From: Methanomassiliicoccus sp. UBA345
GTDB lineage: Archaea; Thermoplasmatota; Thermoplasmata; Methanomassiliicoccales; Methanomassiliicoccaceae
NCBI GenBank assembly: GCA_002504525.1
Contig: DATD01000031.1
Coordinates: forward strand, 67,939-131,938
Length of the DNA stretch: 64,000 nt
Direction of reading: 5' to 3'
The notes beneath the pieces were generated by a model, which made no database searches, was not told the origin of the DNA, and saw only the letters and a list, made by a program, of their open reading frames with translations. Made by a program: the position numbers and the translations under genes. Shown piece by piece: positions 34,643-45,286 of the stretch (the stretch's first letter is position 1; every line of letters starts with the position of its first letter).

Positions 34643-37600
34643 TTAAGGCTTCAGTTCGTCAGACTTAGCCGCCTCGTCGGCTGGCGCCGGCGCATCGACC
34701 GCGGGCTTGTCATCCCCCTCCGCTCTAGGTTCGACATGCCCCTCGGCCTTGTCGCTCTTCACCTGGGGGTCGGCGGGCGTCTCGGTCTTTCCCACCGGCC
34801 TCCGGACGATCCTCCTCAGAGGCTTGCGGGGAGGCTCCTCCTTGACCGGCTCCGCGGGCGCCTTGGGCACCTCCAGGGTGCTGCCGCACTTCTGGCATAT
34901 GGGGGAGCCGCGGGGGTTGTGGGTGGCGCACACCGGGCACAGGGAGCCGCCGGACTTGAGCTTCTCCTCCTCCTGGGACAGCCACTGCTCGAAGGAGATG
35001 AACGCGGGGTGCTTCTTCCACCAGGTGGGGAACCTGGCGTCCGAGTACTTTCTCCCCATCTCGATCTTGGCCTCCTCGCGGTAGGTGTCGACGTAGCTCT
35101 CGTACTGCTCCCTCATCTTCTTGATGTGAGCGCCCTCCTCCTCCTCGATCGCCTCGGTGATGAACTTGATGCCGCACTCCGGGCACTGAGTGGAATTGGA
35201 CGGTATCCACGCGTTGCACTCACTGCATTTCGCGGTACCGGGCTCGAACTGCACACCGCATTTGGGGCAGCGCTTGGATGCCTCGGGAATGAGCGCGCCG
35301 CATTCGCCGCACTCCACCATCCGGCCCAGCCCGTACTTGTACAGGTACGCCGAGAAGGCGATGATCACGGCCGAGACCAGCGCGAATATCAGGAGGTACA
35401 CGTACCAGGGGATGCCTCCCTCGGGGGCCGCTTTGACCTGGACGGTCTGGGACGTGCTTTCGCTCTTGCCTCCGATGCTCACTTCCACGCTGACGACGTA
35501 GTCGCCATCCAGGCCCTGATTCAGATAGACGGATACGAGGAACCCTCCGCTGGCATCGGTGGTACCGGTGAGCTTTCCGCCGATCATCACGCCATCTTTC
35601 ACCAGCCACACCTCGACCAAGGCGCCGGACACCGCCTTGGTGGTGTTCTTGTTGGTCACCGTACCGGTAATGAAGACGGAATCGCCCGGCTTATACGACG
35701 TCTTCGATAGGTCGTTGAGCTTTATCACGGTGTTCGGCGCGGCCACAGTGAAGTCGAGGGACACGATGTCCTGGGTGTCGTCGATCTCCTCCACCGTACG
35801 GTCGGGGTTCGAAGAGACCACCAAGGTGTACTCCCCCATGGTCACGTTGATCGCCCAGGTCACGTTGATCTCGTGCGCCTGGCCTATGCCGAAGTCCTTG
35901 ACCACGGTTCCGATCTCGGTCATCCGATACATCTCATCGACGGCGTAGAAGGCGAACAGGACGCCGTAGGCAGGGCTGGCGCCGTTGTTCCGGACAGAGG
36001 TGGACATCACAACGGTCTCGCCGACCGAGGCGGTGTCCACCGGGCTGCCGTCCTTGGTCACGTGGATATCGCCGGTGAACGTTATGTCCGGTCGGTTCTC
36101 CACTATGGTGAGGTACTGAGTGGCGTTGTTGTTATCGTAGTAGGCCTCCTTGATCATCTTGTCCGGGTTCACTACCGCGATGATCTTCCGTTCCTCTTCG
36201 ATGACGCCTTCGCCCAGCTCCGCGGTCATATAACCGATCGCCGTCGCGGTGCCCCATGCCGCGATGGAGGGTATGGTCGCCTGATAGAATCTCGTCAGGG
36301 AGGATACCTCGTTGAAGTAGAAGTTCACCACCACGTTGGAGACGGGGACACCCCCCACGTTCGTGACGGAGGCGGTGACGGTTATGTCATCGTTGACGTT
36401 CACCGGACTGGCGGGCGAGAAGTTGACATTGGTGGCCCTGAGGTCTGGGTAGTCCAGCACCGATCGGGTCACCTCCACCGCGTTGTTGCCGCGGCCGATG
36501 TCATCGATCCTCTCCTCGCCATCGACCACCACCCCGATCACATGAACGCCGGCCATGGCCGGGGTCCAATCGACATAGACGGGGGCCGAAGAGTCGACGA
36601 GCAGGCGGCTGATGGACTGAGTGCCGATGACCCGATTGGTCCCACTGGGATCTTTCGCATAGATCGTGACGTTGACGTCTTTCGCTTCGATATCCCCGAT
36701 ATTGCCCACGCTGACCGCGATGGTGGTCTTGCGTTCCACCACCGACGATGAGGGGTCAAATGTGACGCCGCTCGTCTGCACCACCAGGTCGGCTATCCCC
36801 TGGACCTTGATCATGCGAGTGAAGTTGTTGTTGGTCTCGTCGCCCTCGTTGATATGGTTGAGGGGATCGACCGAGAGGAATATCTCATGCTCTCCGAGTG
36901 GTACGGTGGCCGTCCAATCGAACGATACGTTGACCGCATTGGCCTGGCCGCCCTTGGGAATCACCGGTATCACCTTGTCAAAGAGGGGTTTGCCAGTGGT
37001 GTTGTCGTTGAACCATACTCGGACATTGTGGGCGTCGACGGGGCCATTGTTGACTATCTCGGTCGAGATGGTGGTCTGTTGACCCCTCGCGGGCATAGGG
37101 TTCGAGAAGCCGATCGGCGGGTCGAGGTCAGGCTTCACACTGCTCATACCGAGAGATGCGGGGACCACTCCTCTTTTCAGTTCCTCTCCGTCCTTGTAAG
37201 CTCCCAGCGAGACGGAGGTGTAGCCCTCCGGATTGCTGGCGTACTCATCATCGTAGTAGATGGTTTCGTCGAACTCGTAGGTGGCCCTGATCAACACGCT
37301 TCCCATGTTGAACACCTTCCCCGCGGTCAGCTCACTGCGGAAGACCTTGAACATGGCCTGCCCGTTCCTGTCGGTCGTCTTGCTTAGCAGGTCAGACACG
37401 ACGGGTGGCTCGCTGAAGTATTCCACCTTCACGTCCGCATCCGGCAGCACGTGACCGAGCATTCCAGGCTGGCCGGAGCCATCCCAGACCGTTACTTTCA
37501 GCCAGCTGTAGATGTATACCTTCGCGTTCTGTCTCACTTCGATCGAGGGGATGGCGACGTCAGTGAGATGGGCGACGGCATCGCCGCCGAAATTGTTCCA

Positions 37601-40600
37601 TGCCCCGGTGAAGGTCGTGTTTTGGGCGAACACCTTCGCCTCGGAATTGATGGGGCACGTTACTTCCGCGCCGATTCCAGCATTGTCGAACGTCAGTTCC
37701 GAGCGGCCTTCAGCCGTTATGCTGACCGTTTTCTGGATGGTGGAATCACGCACCTGCAGGGCGGCGTCCGCGCTCAGGAACATCCTCACTCCGGTGTCCG
37801 ATGTGAAGGACGCGCCGTTGATGAGCTTGAGAGCTCCGTTCTCCGAGACGCTGAGCGTGAACGTTCCGTTCCCGCTCTGAACGATCTTCAAGGCGCCGCC
37901 GTTCATGGTCAGAGTACCGTTCTCGATGATCCTGACGTTGCCGCCGATCTCGAGAGAACCGGACACCGTCATGTTCGGATATTTCGAGCCGCCTATGACC
38001 AGATCCTCAGTACCGGGAGGGATGTTTACGGTGATGTTCTTGGACGCCTCGTTGTTGAGGTAGTTCGACTCCTGGACCGACCGGTGCGGGTTTACGGTTA
38101 TGTTTATGGGATACTCTCCCACGTGATCTATCCTCCAGGTTATGGAGGCGTAATTGGACCCGGAAGCGGGAACATTGAGCGTGGCCGAGCCAAGAGGTTT
38201 GGTCCCATCATATGCCTCCACCAGCACGTTGTCGGCAGCGAGCCTCCCTTGGTTCATTACATAGACGTATGCTGTGACGTCGCTCCCATGCACGACATAT
38301 ACCGGACTGAAACTGATATCATCGCTGGTGACGGACAGGTCCGGAAGCTGGATCAGTAATTCGTCCAGGGTGACCGTGTAACTCTTGGAAGTGCTCCCCT
38401 GCGATAGGGCTGTGAAGGTCTGGAACGATATGTTCTGCTGTTTGCTGTGATCCCCCCATAGATCGCTCTTGAAAGAGACCATCGCGCCGTAAGTGATGTT
38501 GACGTACGAGTTGTTGGCGAGAACGTTCTTGATCTCGGAAAGATAGGGTATCCTGACCTTTCCGTCAATGCCGGTCACGTTATAGTTGTCGCTGTTCTTT
38601 CCAAGATACTTCAGAACCTCATCGGACGGATAGTTGCGGATGCCGTCCGGGGTGTAATAATGGGCCTCCTTCTCAGTGGATTGAAGAATCGCGCTGACCT
38701 CTGCCCCACTGACCAGCTGGCCATCGCTGTCCTGGACGGTTATATCAGCCCAGCGGTAGATGTAGATGGTGGGGCAGATGGTTATATCCAGCCACACTTT
38801 GTCGAACTGGATCGCATTCGCCGCATCGCCGTTAACGAACTGGATGGACAGCTCGTTGATGCTGGCCATGTCTGTCAGGCCCTGAGAGTATAGGTTAGAG
38901 TAATCGGAGAATAGGGGTCCTGAAGGGCCTTTTTGTGGAACTATACCCGTATTATACAGAACCGCATCTTTAGCAGACCACTGAATCTGATTGTACTGAG
39001 TGTTTTCAGCAAGGTCAGATACACCATATCTTACCCCTAGGTCTGCTGCAAGGACTGCCCCTCTTATTTTGCTAGTGTTAAACTCCGTTAAGGACATTTG
39101 CTCATTGCTTTCAACTTCAAAATATCTTGGAGTTGCCCCAAAATCTGTAGAGTTTCCAACTTCTTCATTTGTGTTATCAGCAGCTCCAATAGATCCCGCA
39201 GTCGCCTCGAAGGTCTCCGCTATGGTGATGAATGGGTAGACACGTTTGGATGAGGGCGAGGGGGTTTGCGAGTCATCTATGTACACGCCGTAGAAGAACG
39301 CCTGGGAGTCGTCCATCAGGACCAGCCGGTTCCGAACGGCTGGATCGTCCGACATGTCCACTTCGATTTTGGTGTCCACGGCGGTCAGGTCGGTGTTGCC
39401 CGCTACGGTGATGTTTCTGTAGGTATCAAGTGTTATGCTGACGCTGACCCAAAGCCTGTCGATGGAGACGCTGCCAGTGCCGCTGTTATTGACCCCGATG
39501 TTGAGGCCATATAGGTCCTGAGCAGACATTTTGGGCAGATCGATGCTCTTGGCCACTTGGTGAGGCACGCCGTCGATTGGATCCACCGGAGTGGATGGCA
39601 GGGACATCGTCGTCTCTACCGGATCGCCGTTGCGATACTGGTAGAAGACCTTTAGGTCGGATGGAAGGTAGTCTGAGGAGGTGGTGTACTCCACATTGAG
39701 CTTTAGGTCGACGCCATCCGCGGCGGAGAACATGAGGCCTGCAGTGTCAATGCCGTTAAGCCATAGGGCAGTATTGGGGCCGACAGTGAAGCTCTTGAGA
39801 TCGTCCTTGAGCAGACTCTTGATGTCCTGCATCGTCACGGTAGAGTCTTCCCTGATGGCCACCGGCATCCTGTACAGCAGGTAGTTTGCAGAGAGGCGGG
39901 TGCCATTGGCGGCATCGACGTCCTTGGCGAAGCTGTAGCCATGATCATGCATCGCCGCTATGTTCTCGTCGCCCGGCTCGTAAATGTCCTTGATGGTGGA
40001 AGCGAACAGATTGACCCGGGAGGACATGAACAGGATGACCAGAGAATCATCGAACTCGCCAACCGGGAAATGGTCCTGATCACAATCGCCGGCCACGGTG
40101 GTTTGGCCGAGGATGTTGGAGCGGGTCAGGTTGAAGGTGGAGTCGTCTACCAGAAGGTGGCCGGAAGCTATGATGTCCGAGTCGTATGCTTCGAACACCC
40201 CTCCGTTGCGCACCGCAATGCCCAGGCTGGGGAATGCGTACGCGATGTCATTGATGCGGGCGGTCAGAGTTGCGTTCTTCAGGACGAGCTTTCCGCCGTC
40301 CTCGATGATAAGGGAGAATACCTTGTTGCGAGCATCGTCAGGACCGAAATACTCCTGCGCGAACTCCAGCGTCCCGCCGTCTATGACCACCACGCCGCCG
40401 CTGCGTATGGTCAGATTACCGGAGAGCGACCAGCCCCCCTGAACGTATTTATTCGATTGCTCGTACTCCTCGCCGATGTACCAGTCACCCGCGCCATCAA
40501 TGGAATCGTTCGACGGCAGGGCCTGGCCCAGATCGCCCACTGCGAATATCAGGAAGCCCGTGAACGAGGATAGTACCACGCTGACTGCCACGAGTATGCT

Positions 40601-40633
40601 GGCTGCTCTGCTAAGGAGAATACTCTCTGCCAT
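34643..40633 (-). CDS. Giant surface protein with CARDB repeats and zinc-ribbon tail
   Basis: A 1996-residue, membrane-anchored protein. Residues about 7-35 are a signal/anchor helix. Beta-helix-like repeats follow (SGNLTIRSGGVVVIDGG and similar), then five CARDB-like domains (for example SPVYVVHGSDVTAYVYV and SPASPVNVNDDITVTASVTN) and an Ig-like domain. A transmembrane helix lies near residue 1742 (YVYLLIFALVSAVIIAFSAY). The cytoplasmic tail has zinc ribbons (CGECGALI...CPKCG, CSECNAW...CPECG, CPVCATH...CQKCG) and an acidic, proline-rich end. CARDB domains suggest cell-cell or substrate adhesion. An AT-rich patch covers residues about 478-584. The expression unit is separate from the pilus genes, with its 3' end facing them. 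Confidence 0.85.
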   Translation of the reverse strand: MAESILLSRAASILVAVSVVLSSFTGFLIFAVGDLGQALPSNDSIDGAGDWYIGEEYEQSNKYVQGGWSLSGNLTIRSGGVVVIDGGTLEFAQEYFGPDDARNKVFSLIIEDGGKLVLKNATLTARINDIAYAFPSLGIAVRNGGVFEAYDSDIIASGHLLVDDSTFNLTRSNILGQTTVAGDCDQDHFPVGEFDDSLVILFMSSRVNLFASTIKDIYEPGDENIAAMHDHGYSFAKDVDAANGTRLSANYLLYRMPVAIREDSTVTMQDIKSLLKDDLKSFTVGPNTALWLNGIDTAGLMFSAADGVDLKLNVEYTTSSDYLPSDLKVFYQYRNGDPVETTMSLPSTPVDPIDGVPHQVAKSIDLPKMSAQDLYGLNIGVNNSGTGSVSIDRLWVSVSITLDTYRNITVAGNTDLTAVDTKIEVDMSDDPAVRNRLVLMDDSQAFFYGVYIDDSQTPSPSSKRVYPFITIAETFEATAGSIGAADNTNEEVGNSTDFGATPRYFEVESNEQMSLTEFNTSKIRGAVLAADLGVRYGVSDLAENTQYNQIQWSAKDAVLYNTGIVPQKGPSGPLFSDYSNLYSQGLTDMASINELSIQFVNGDAANAIQFDKVWLDITICPTIYIYRWADITVQDSDGQLVSGAEVSAILQSTEKEAHYYTPDGIRNYPSDEVLKYLGKNSDNYNVTGIDGKVRIPYLSEIKNVLANNSYVNITYGAMVSFKSDLWGDHSKQQNISFQTFTALSQGSTSKSYTVTLDELLIQLPDLSVTSDDISFSPVYVVHGSDVTAYVYVMNQGRLAADNVLVEAYDGTKPLGSATLNVPASGSNYASITWRIDHVGEYPINITVNPHRSVQESNYLNNEASKNITVNIPPGTEDLVIGGSKYPNMTVSGSLEIGGNVRIIENGTLTMNGGALKIVQSGNGTFTLSVSENGALKLINGASFTSDTGVRMFLSADAALQVRDSTIQKTVSITAEGRSELTFDNAGIGAEVTCPINSEAKVFAQNTTFTGAWNNFGGDAVAHLTDVAIPSIEVRQNAKVYIYSWLKVTVWDGSGQPGMLGHVLPDADVKVEYFSEPPVVSDLLSKTTDRNGQAMFKVFRSELTAGKVFNMGSVLIRATYEFDETIYYDDEYASNPEGYTSVSLGAYKDGEELKRGVVPASLGMSSVKPDLDPPIGFSNPMPARGQQTTISTEIVNNGPVDAHNVRVWFNDNTTGKPLFDKVIPVIPKGGQANAVNVSFDWTATVPLGEHEIFLSVDPLNHINEGDETNNNFTRMIKVQGIADLVVQTSGVTFDPSSSVVERKTTIAVSVGNIGDIEAKDVNVTIYAKDPSGTNRVIGTQSISRLLVDSSAPVYVDWTPAMAGVHVIGVVVDGEERIDDIGRGNNAVEVTRSVLDYPDLRATNVNFSPASPVNVNDDITVTASVTNVGGVPVSNVVVNFYFNEVSSLTRFYQATIPSIAAWGTATAIGYMTAELGEGVIEEERKIIAVVNPDKMIKEAYYDNNNATQYLTIVENRPDITFTGDIHVTKDGSPVDTASVGETVVMSTSVRNNGASPAYGVLFAFYAVDEMYRMTEIGTVVKDFGIGQAHEINVTWAINVTMGEYTLVVSSNPDRTVEEIDDTQDIVSLDFTVAAPNTVIKLNDLSKTSYKPGDSVFITGTVTNKNTTKAVSGALVEVWLVKDGVMIGGKLTGTTDASGGFLVSVYLNQGLDGDYVVSVEVSIGGKSESTSQTVQVKAAPEGGIPWYVYLLIFALVSAVIIAFSAYLYKYGLGRMVECGECGALIPEASKRCPKCGVQFEPGTAKCSECNAWIPSNSTQCPECGIKFITEAIEEEEGAHIKKMREQYESYVDTYREEAKIEMGRKYSDARFPTWWKKHPAFISFEQWLSQEEEKLKSGGSLCPVCATHNPRGSPICQKCGSTLEVPKAPAEPVKEEPPRKPLRRIVRRPVGKTETPADPQVKSDKAEGHVEPRAEGDDKPAVDAPAPADEAAKSDELKP
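38880..39200. other. AT-rich patch inside the giant surface protein gene
   Basis: About 320 bases are visibly poorer in G and C than everything around them, with AT-ending codons and stretches such as TCAACTTCAAAATATC. The reading frame is unbroken across it. Sharp boundaries suggest recombination with a foreign allele of the exposed domain rather than gradual drift. Confidence 0.6.
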
Positions 40634-40780
40634 GAACCCACCGCCTGCCCAAATCCGACCGGAAATAGCAGGCGAATACCGGTTCGTGCTTATTTTAATC
40701 TATTGATTAAATTCACACGCTCCAGATATACCTTTGCCCCGACCCAGATCGTAATGGAAAAGGGACGCCCCGACTTGAAC

Positions 40781-41875
40781 TCACTTGCGGCGAATGACCT
40801 TCTTTATGGAAACGGTCTTCTTGACCGCGGGCTTCCCGCCGGTGTCCTCGGCCGGGGTGGACTCTGTCCGTTCTTGATCGGCGGCCTTGAATACAGGAGT
40901 CTCGGGCTCCTCTGGTGAGACATCATCGGCCCTGAATACTGGCGTTTCTGCCTCATCATCTTCAGCCTTGAATACAGGAGTCTCGGGCTCCTCTAGTGGG
41001 ACATCAGAGGCCCTGAATACTGGCGTCTCCGGCTCTTCCTCGGGCTCCGCCCTGATGATAGGAGTCTCGGGCTCATCCACCGCTGGGGCCTCGATCTCTT
41101 CCCTGTGCTCGACAGGCTCGATTATCTCCGCCGCTTCGGCCTCGGCGGCCGCCTCGGCCTCCATCGCCGCCTGGGTCGACGCCATGTCCTCCGCCTCATT
41201 TTCTACGGGCATGCCCTCGTCCGAGGGCGTCTCGCGCCGGCTCATCGATATCTCGCGCTCGTTGAGCTGCCTCTCCCATGCCAGGTAGCGCTTCTGTTCC
41301 TCGGTGACAATTCTCCGCCCTTCGGCCAGGAGCTCTTCCATCTCGGACATGGCCTTCTCCTTGGCCAGCAGGCCCTCCCTCATCCCCATAGCGTCTTCGA
41401 CCAGCTTGCGCAGGCGGACCTCGTCCTCCAGTGCCCTCTGCTCGGCCTCCTCGATCCTGCCGCTGATCTTCTGGATCGACGCTTCGTAGCTGGCGCTGCG
41501 CTCGTAGAGCGCTGTAAGGAACCCTTCCCGCTTGGTGACCTCAGCCTGCCGCCTCTCCAGCCCCTCGCGGGATACCAGGACCTCTTCCTCCCTGCGGCGG
41601 AGGTCCCTCTCCTGGACCTTGAGGCGCTGCTCCTTCTCCGAGACCGCGGCCTCCCGGGGCCCGAGCGCCGACAAGCGGTCCTCGGCCTCCTTCTCCAGGG
41701 CCTTGAGGCGTTCGGACCTCTCCTCCATTGCAGACCTTTGGTTCCCCAGCTCGATCTCCAGGGCCTTGATGGCATCCTGCCTCTTCTGTATCTCGGTCTC
41801 CTGTGCGAGGACCTTTCCCTTGAACTCCTCGATCACATCCCAGATCGGATCTTCTTCGGCGGACGTTCTCATCAC
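40781..41875 (-). CDS. Coiled-coil protein with PETPVF repeats
   Basis: A 364-residue protein. Residues about 10-215 are a continuous charged coiled coil. It then becomes acidic and alanine-rich, followed by five copies of a PETP-V/I-F/I-R/K-A motif at 14-17 residue spacing, and a basic end (KKTVSIKKVIRRK). There is no signal peptide or membrane helix. It lies 52 bases downstream of a KaiC-like ATPase gene on the same strand, and the pair mirrors the fused coiled-coil/KaiC protein at 25539-27272. A structural or scaffolding role is inferred; the family is not recognised. Confidence 0.75.
   Translation of the reverse strand: MMRTSAEEDPIWDVIEEFKGKVLAQETEIQKRQDAIKALEIELGNQRSAMEERSERLKALEKEAEDRLSALGPREAAVSEKEQRLKVQERDLRRREEEVLVSREGLERRQAEVTKREGFLTALYERSASYEASIQKISGRIEEAEQRALEDEVRLRKLVEDAMGMREGLLAKEKAMSEMEELLAEGRRIVTEEQKRYLAWERQLNEREISMSRRETPSDEGMPVENEAEDMASTQAAMEAEAAAEAEAAEIIEPVEHREEIEAPAVDEPETPIIRAEPEEEPETPVFRASDVPLEEPETPVFKAEDDEAETPVFRADDVSPEEPETPVFKAADQERTESTPAEDTGGKPAVKKTVSIKKVIRRK
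40887..41048 (-). repeat. Two tandem 81-bp repeats encoding PETPVF units
   Basis: Copies at 40887-40967 and 40968-41048 share long identical runs (for example TTGAATACAGGAGTCTCGGG at both starts) with scattered differences. Each encodes 27 residues with two PETPVF-type units. High DNA identity points to recent duplication. Confidence 0.8.
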
Positions 41876-41927
41876 CCCTGCATGATCAACGGCGGAAGGG
41901 CATCGGGAAGAGCGGACATATAGCTTT

Positions 41928-42674
41928 CTAGCCGAGCGAAGGCCCCAACACTGTGAGCCCTTCGTCCCCCGCCTCTACGGTGTGCTTCTCCATGCTGTGC
42001 TTGCAGGCCCTCATCTTCTCCACGCGGATGAAGCGGGTCGACTTGCCAGAGGAGGCGTCCACGCCCAGCTCTATGATCCCATCCACCAAGAAGCCCTCGT
42101 TGCCGAGCAGGTCGGACGGGCCTCCGAGCGCGCGCTCCATGACGATGTAGGCGACCAGGTTCTTCTCGCGGAGGTTCTTGAAGAAGTAGAACATCCTCTT
42201 GCGCATGTTCTCCTCGCTGTCCATCAGAGAGTACAGCGCGCCTAGGGAGTCCAGGGCCACCATGGTGAAGCGGTCGCCGTGCTTCAGCTTGAAGTACGCT
42301 ATGGTCTGCTCGATGAACTGGATATAGTCGGTCGGCCGCTCGTCCTCGATGACGTCGTCCAGCTCCCGGATGTCGGTGAAATCGGAGATCTCGATGCTCT
42401 GGCTGGCACCCAGGCCAAGTCCGCTCATGTTGTTGAGATGGCTCTCCGCTGTCTCCTCCAGTGTTAGATACAGCCCCATCTCCCCGCTCTTCTCCAGATA
42501 TCTGGTCATGGCGGAGTAGCAGAAACTGGTCTTCATCGAGCCGGGCGGACCGGTGACGAGGATGACCTTTGGCGCCGCGATGTCCGAACGGAAAATCCGA
42601 TCGAGGCCCGGAATTGAGTCCCTGAGCGTTTTTTCATTCCTCCTGAGAGCGAGGAGATTTAATTCAACTGACAA
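41928..42674 (-). CDS. KaiC-like single-domain ATPase
   Basis: A 248-residue RecA-superfamily protein with Walker A GPPGSMKTSF near residue 45 and a proper Walker B strand (FTMVALDSLGALYSL). It resembles archaeal KaiC-domain and FlaH-type proteins that assemble as ATP-dependent rings. The frame opens with TTG at 42674; no ATG or GTG is available before the conserved core, so the start is uncertain. An AGGAGGAATG string near 42630 is out of frame and misleading. It is followed by the coiled-coil repeat gene. Confidence 0.82.
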   Translation of the reverse strand: MSVELNLLALRRNEKTLRDSIPGLDRIFRSDIAAPKVILVTGPPGSMKTSFCYSAMTRYLEKSGEMGLYLTLEETAESHLNNMSGLGLGASQSIEISDFTDIRELDDVIEDERPTDYIQFIEQTIAYFKLKHGDRFTMVALDSLGALYSLMDSEENMRKRMFYFFKNLREKNLVAYIVMERALGGPSDLLGNEGFLVDGIIELGVDASSGKSTRFIRVEKMRACKHSMEKHTVEAGDEGLTVLGPSLG

Positions 42675-42740
42675 TTAAAAAACCTTCGATATAAAGAACG
42701 GAAAACGATTATGGGGGGCGGGGAGTCCCCCCGGGCCGCC

Positions 42741-45275
<2,535 letters not shown>

Positions 45276-45286
45276 GTGAAATCACC

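Noticed and set aside
42620..42640. AGGAGGAATG as the KaiC gene start
   Set aside because: It looks like an ideal ribosome site and ATG on the minus strand, but it is out of frame with the conserved KaiC domain.
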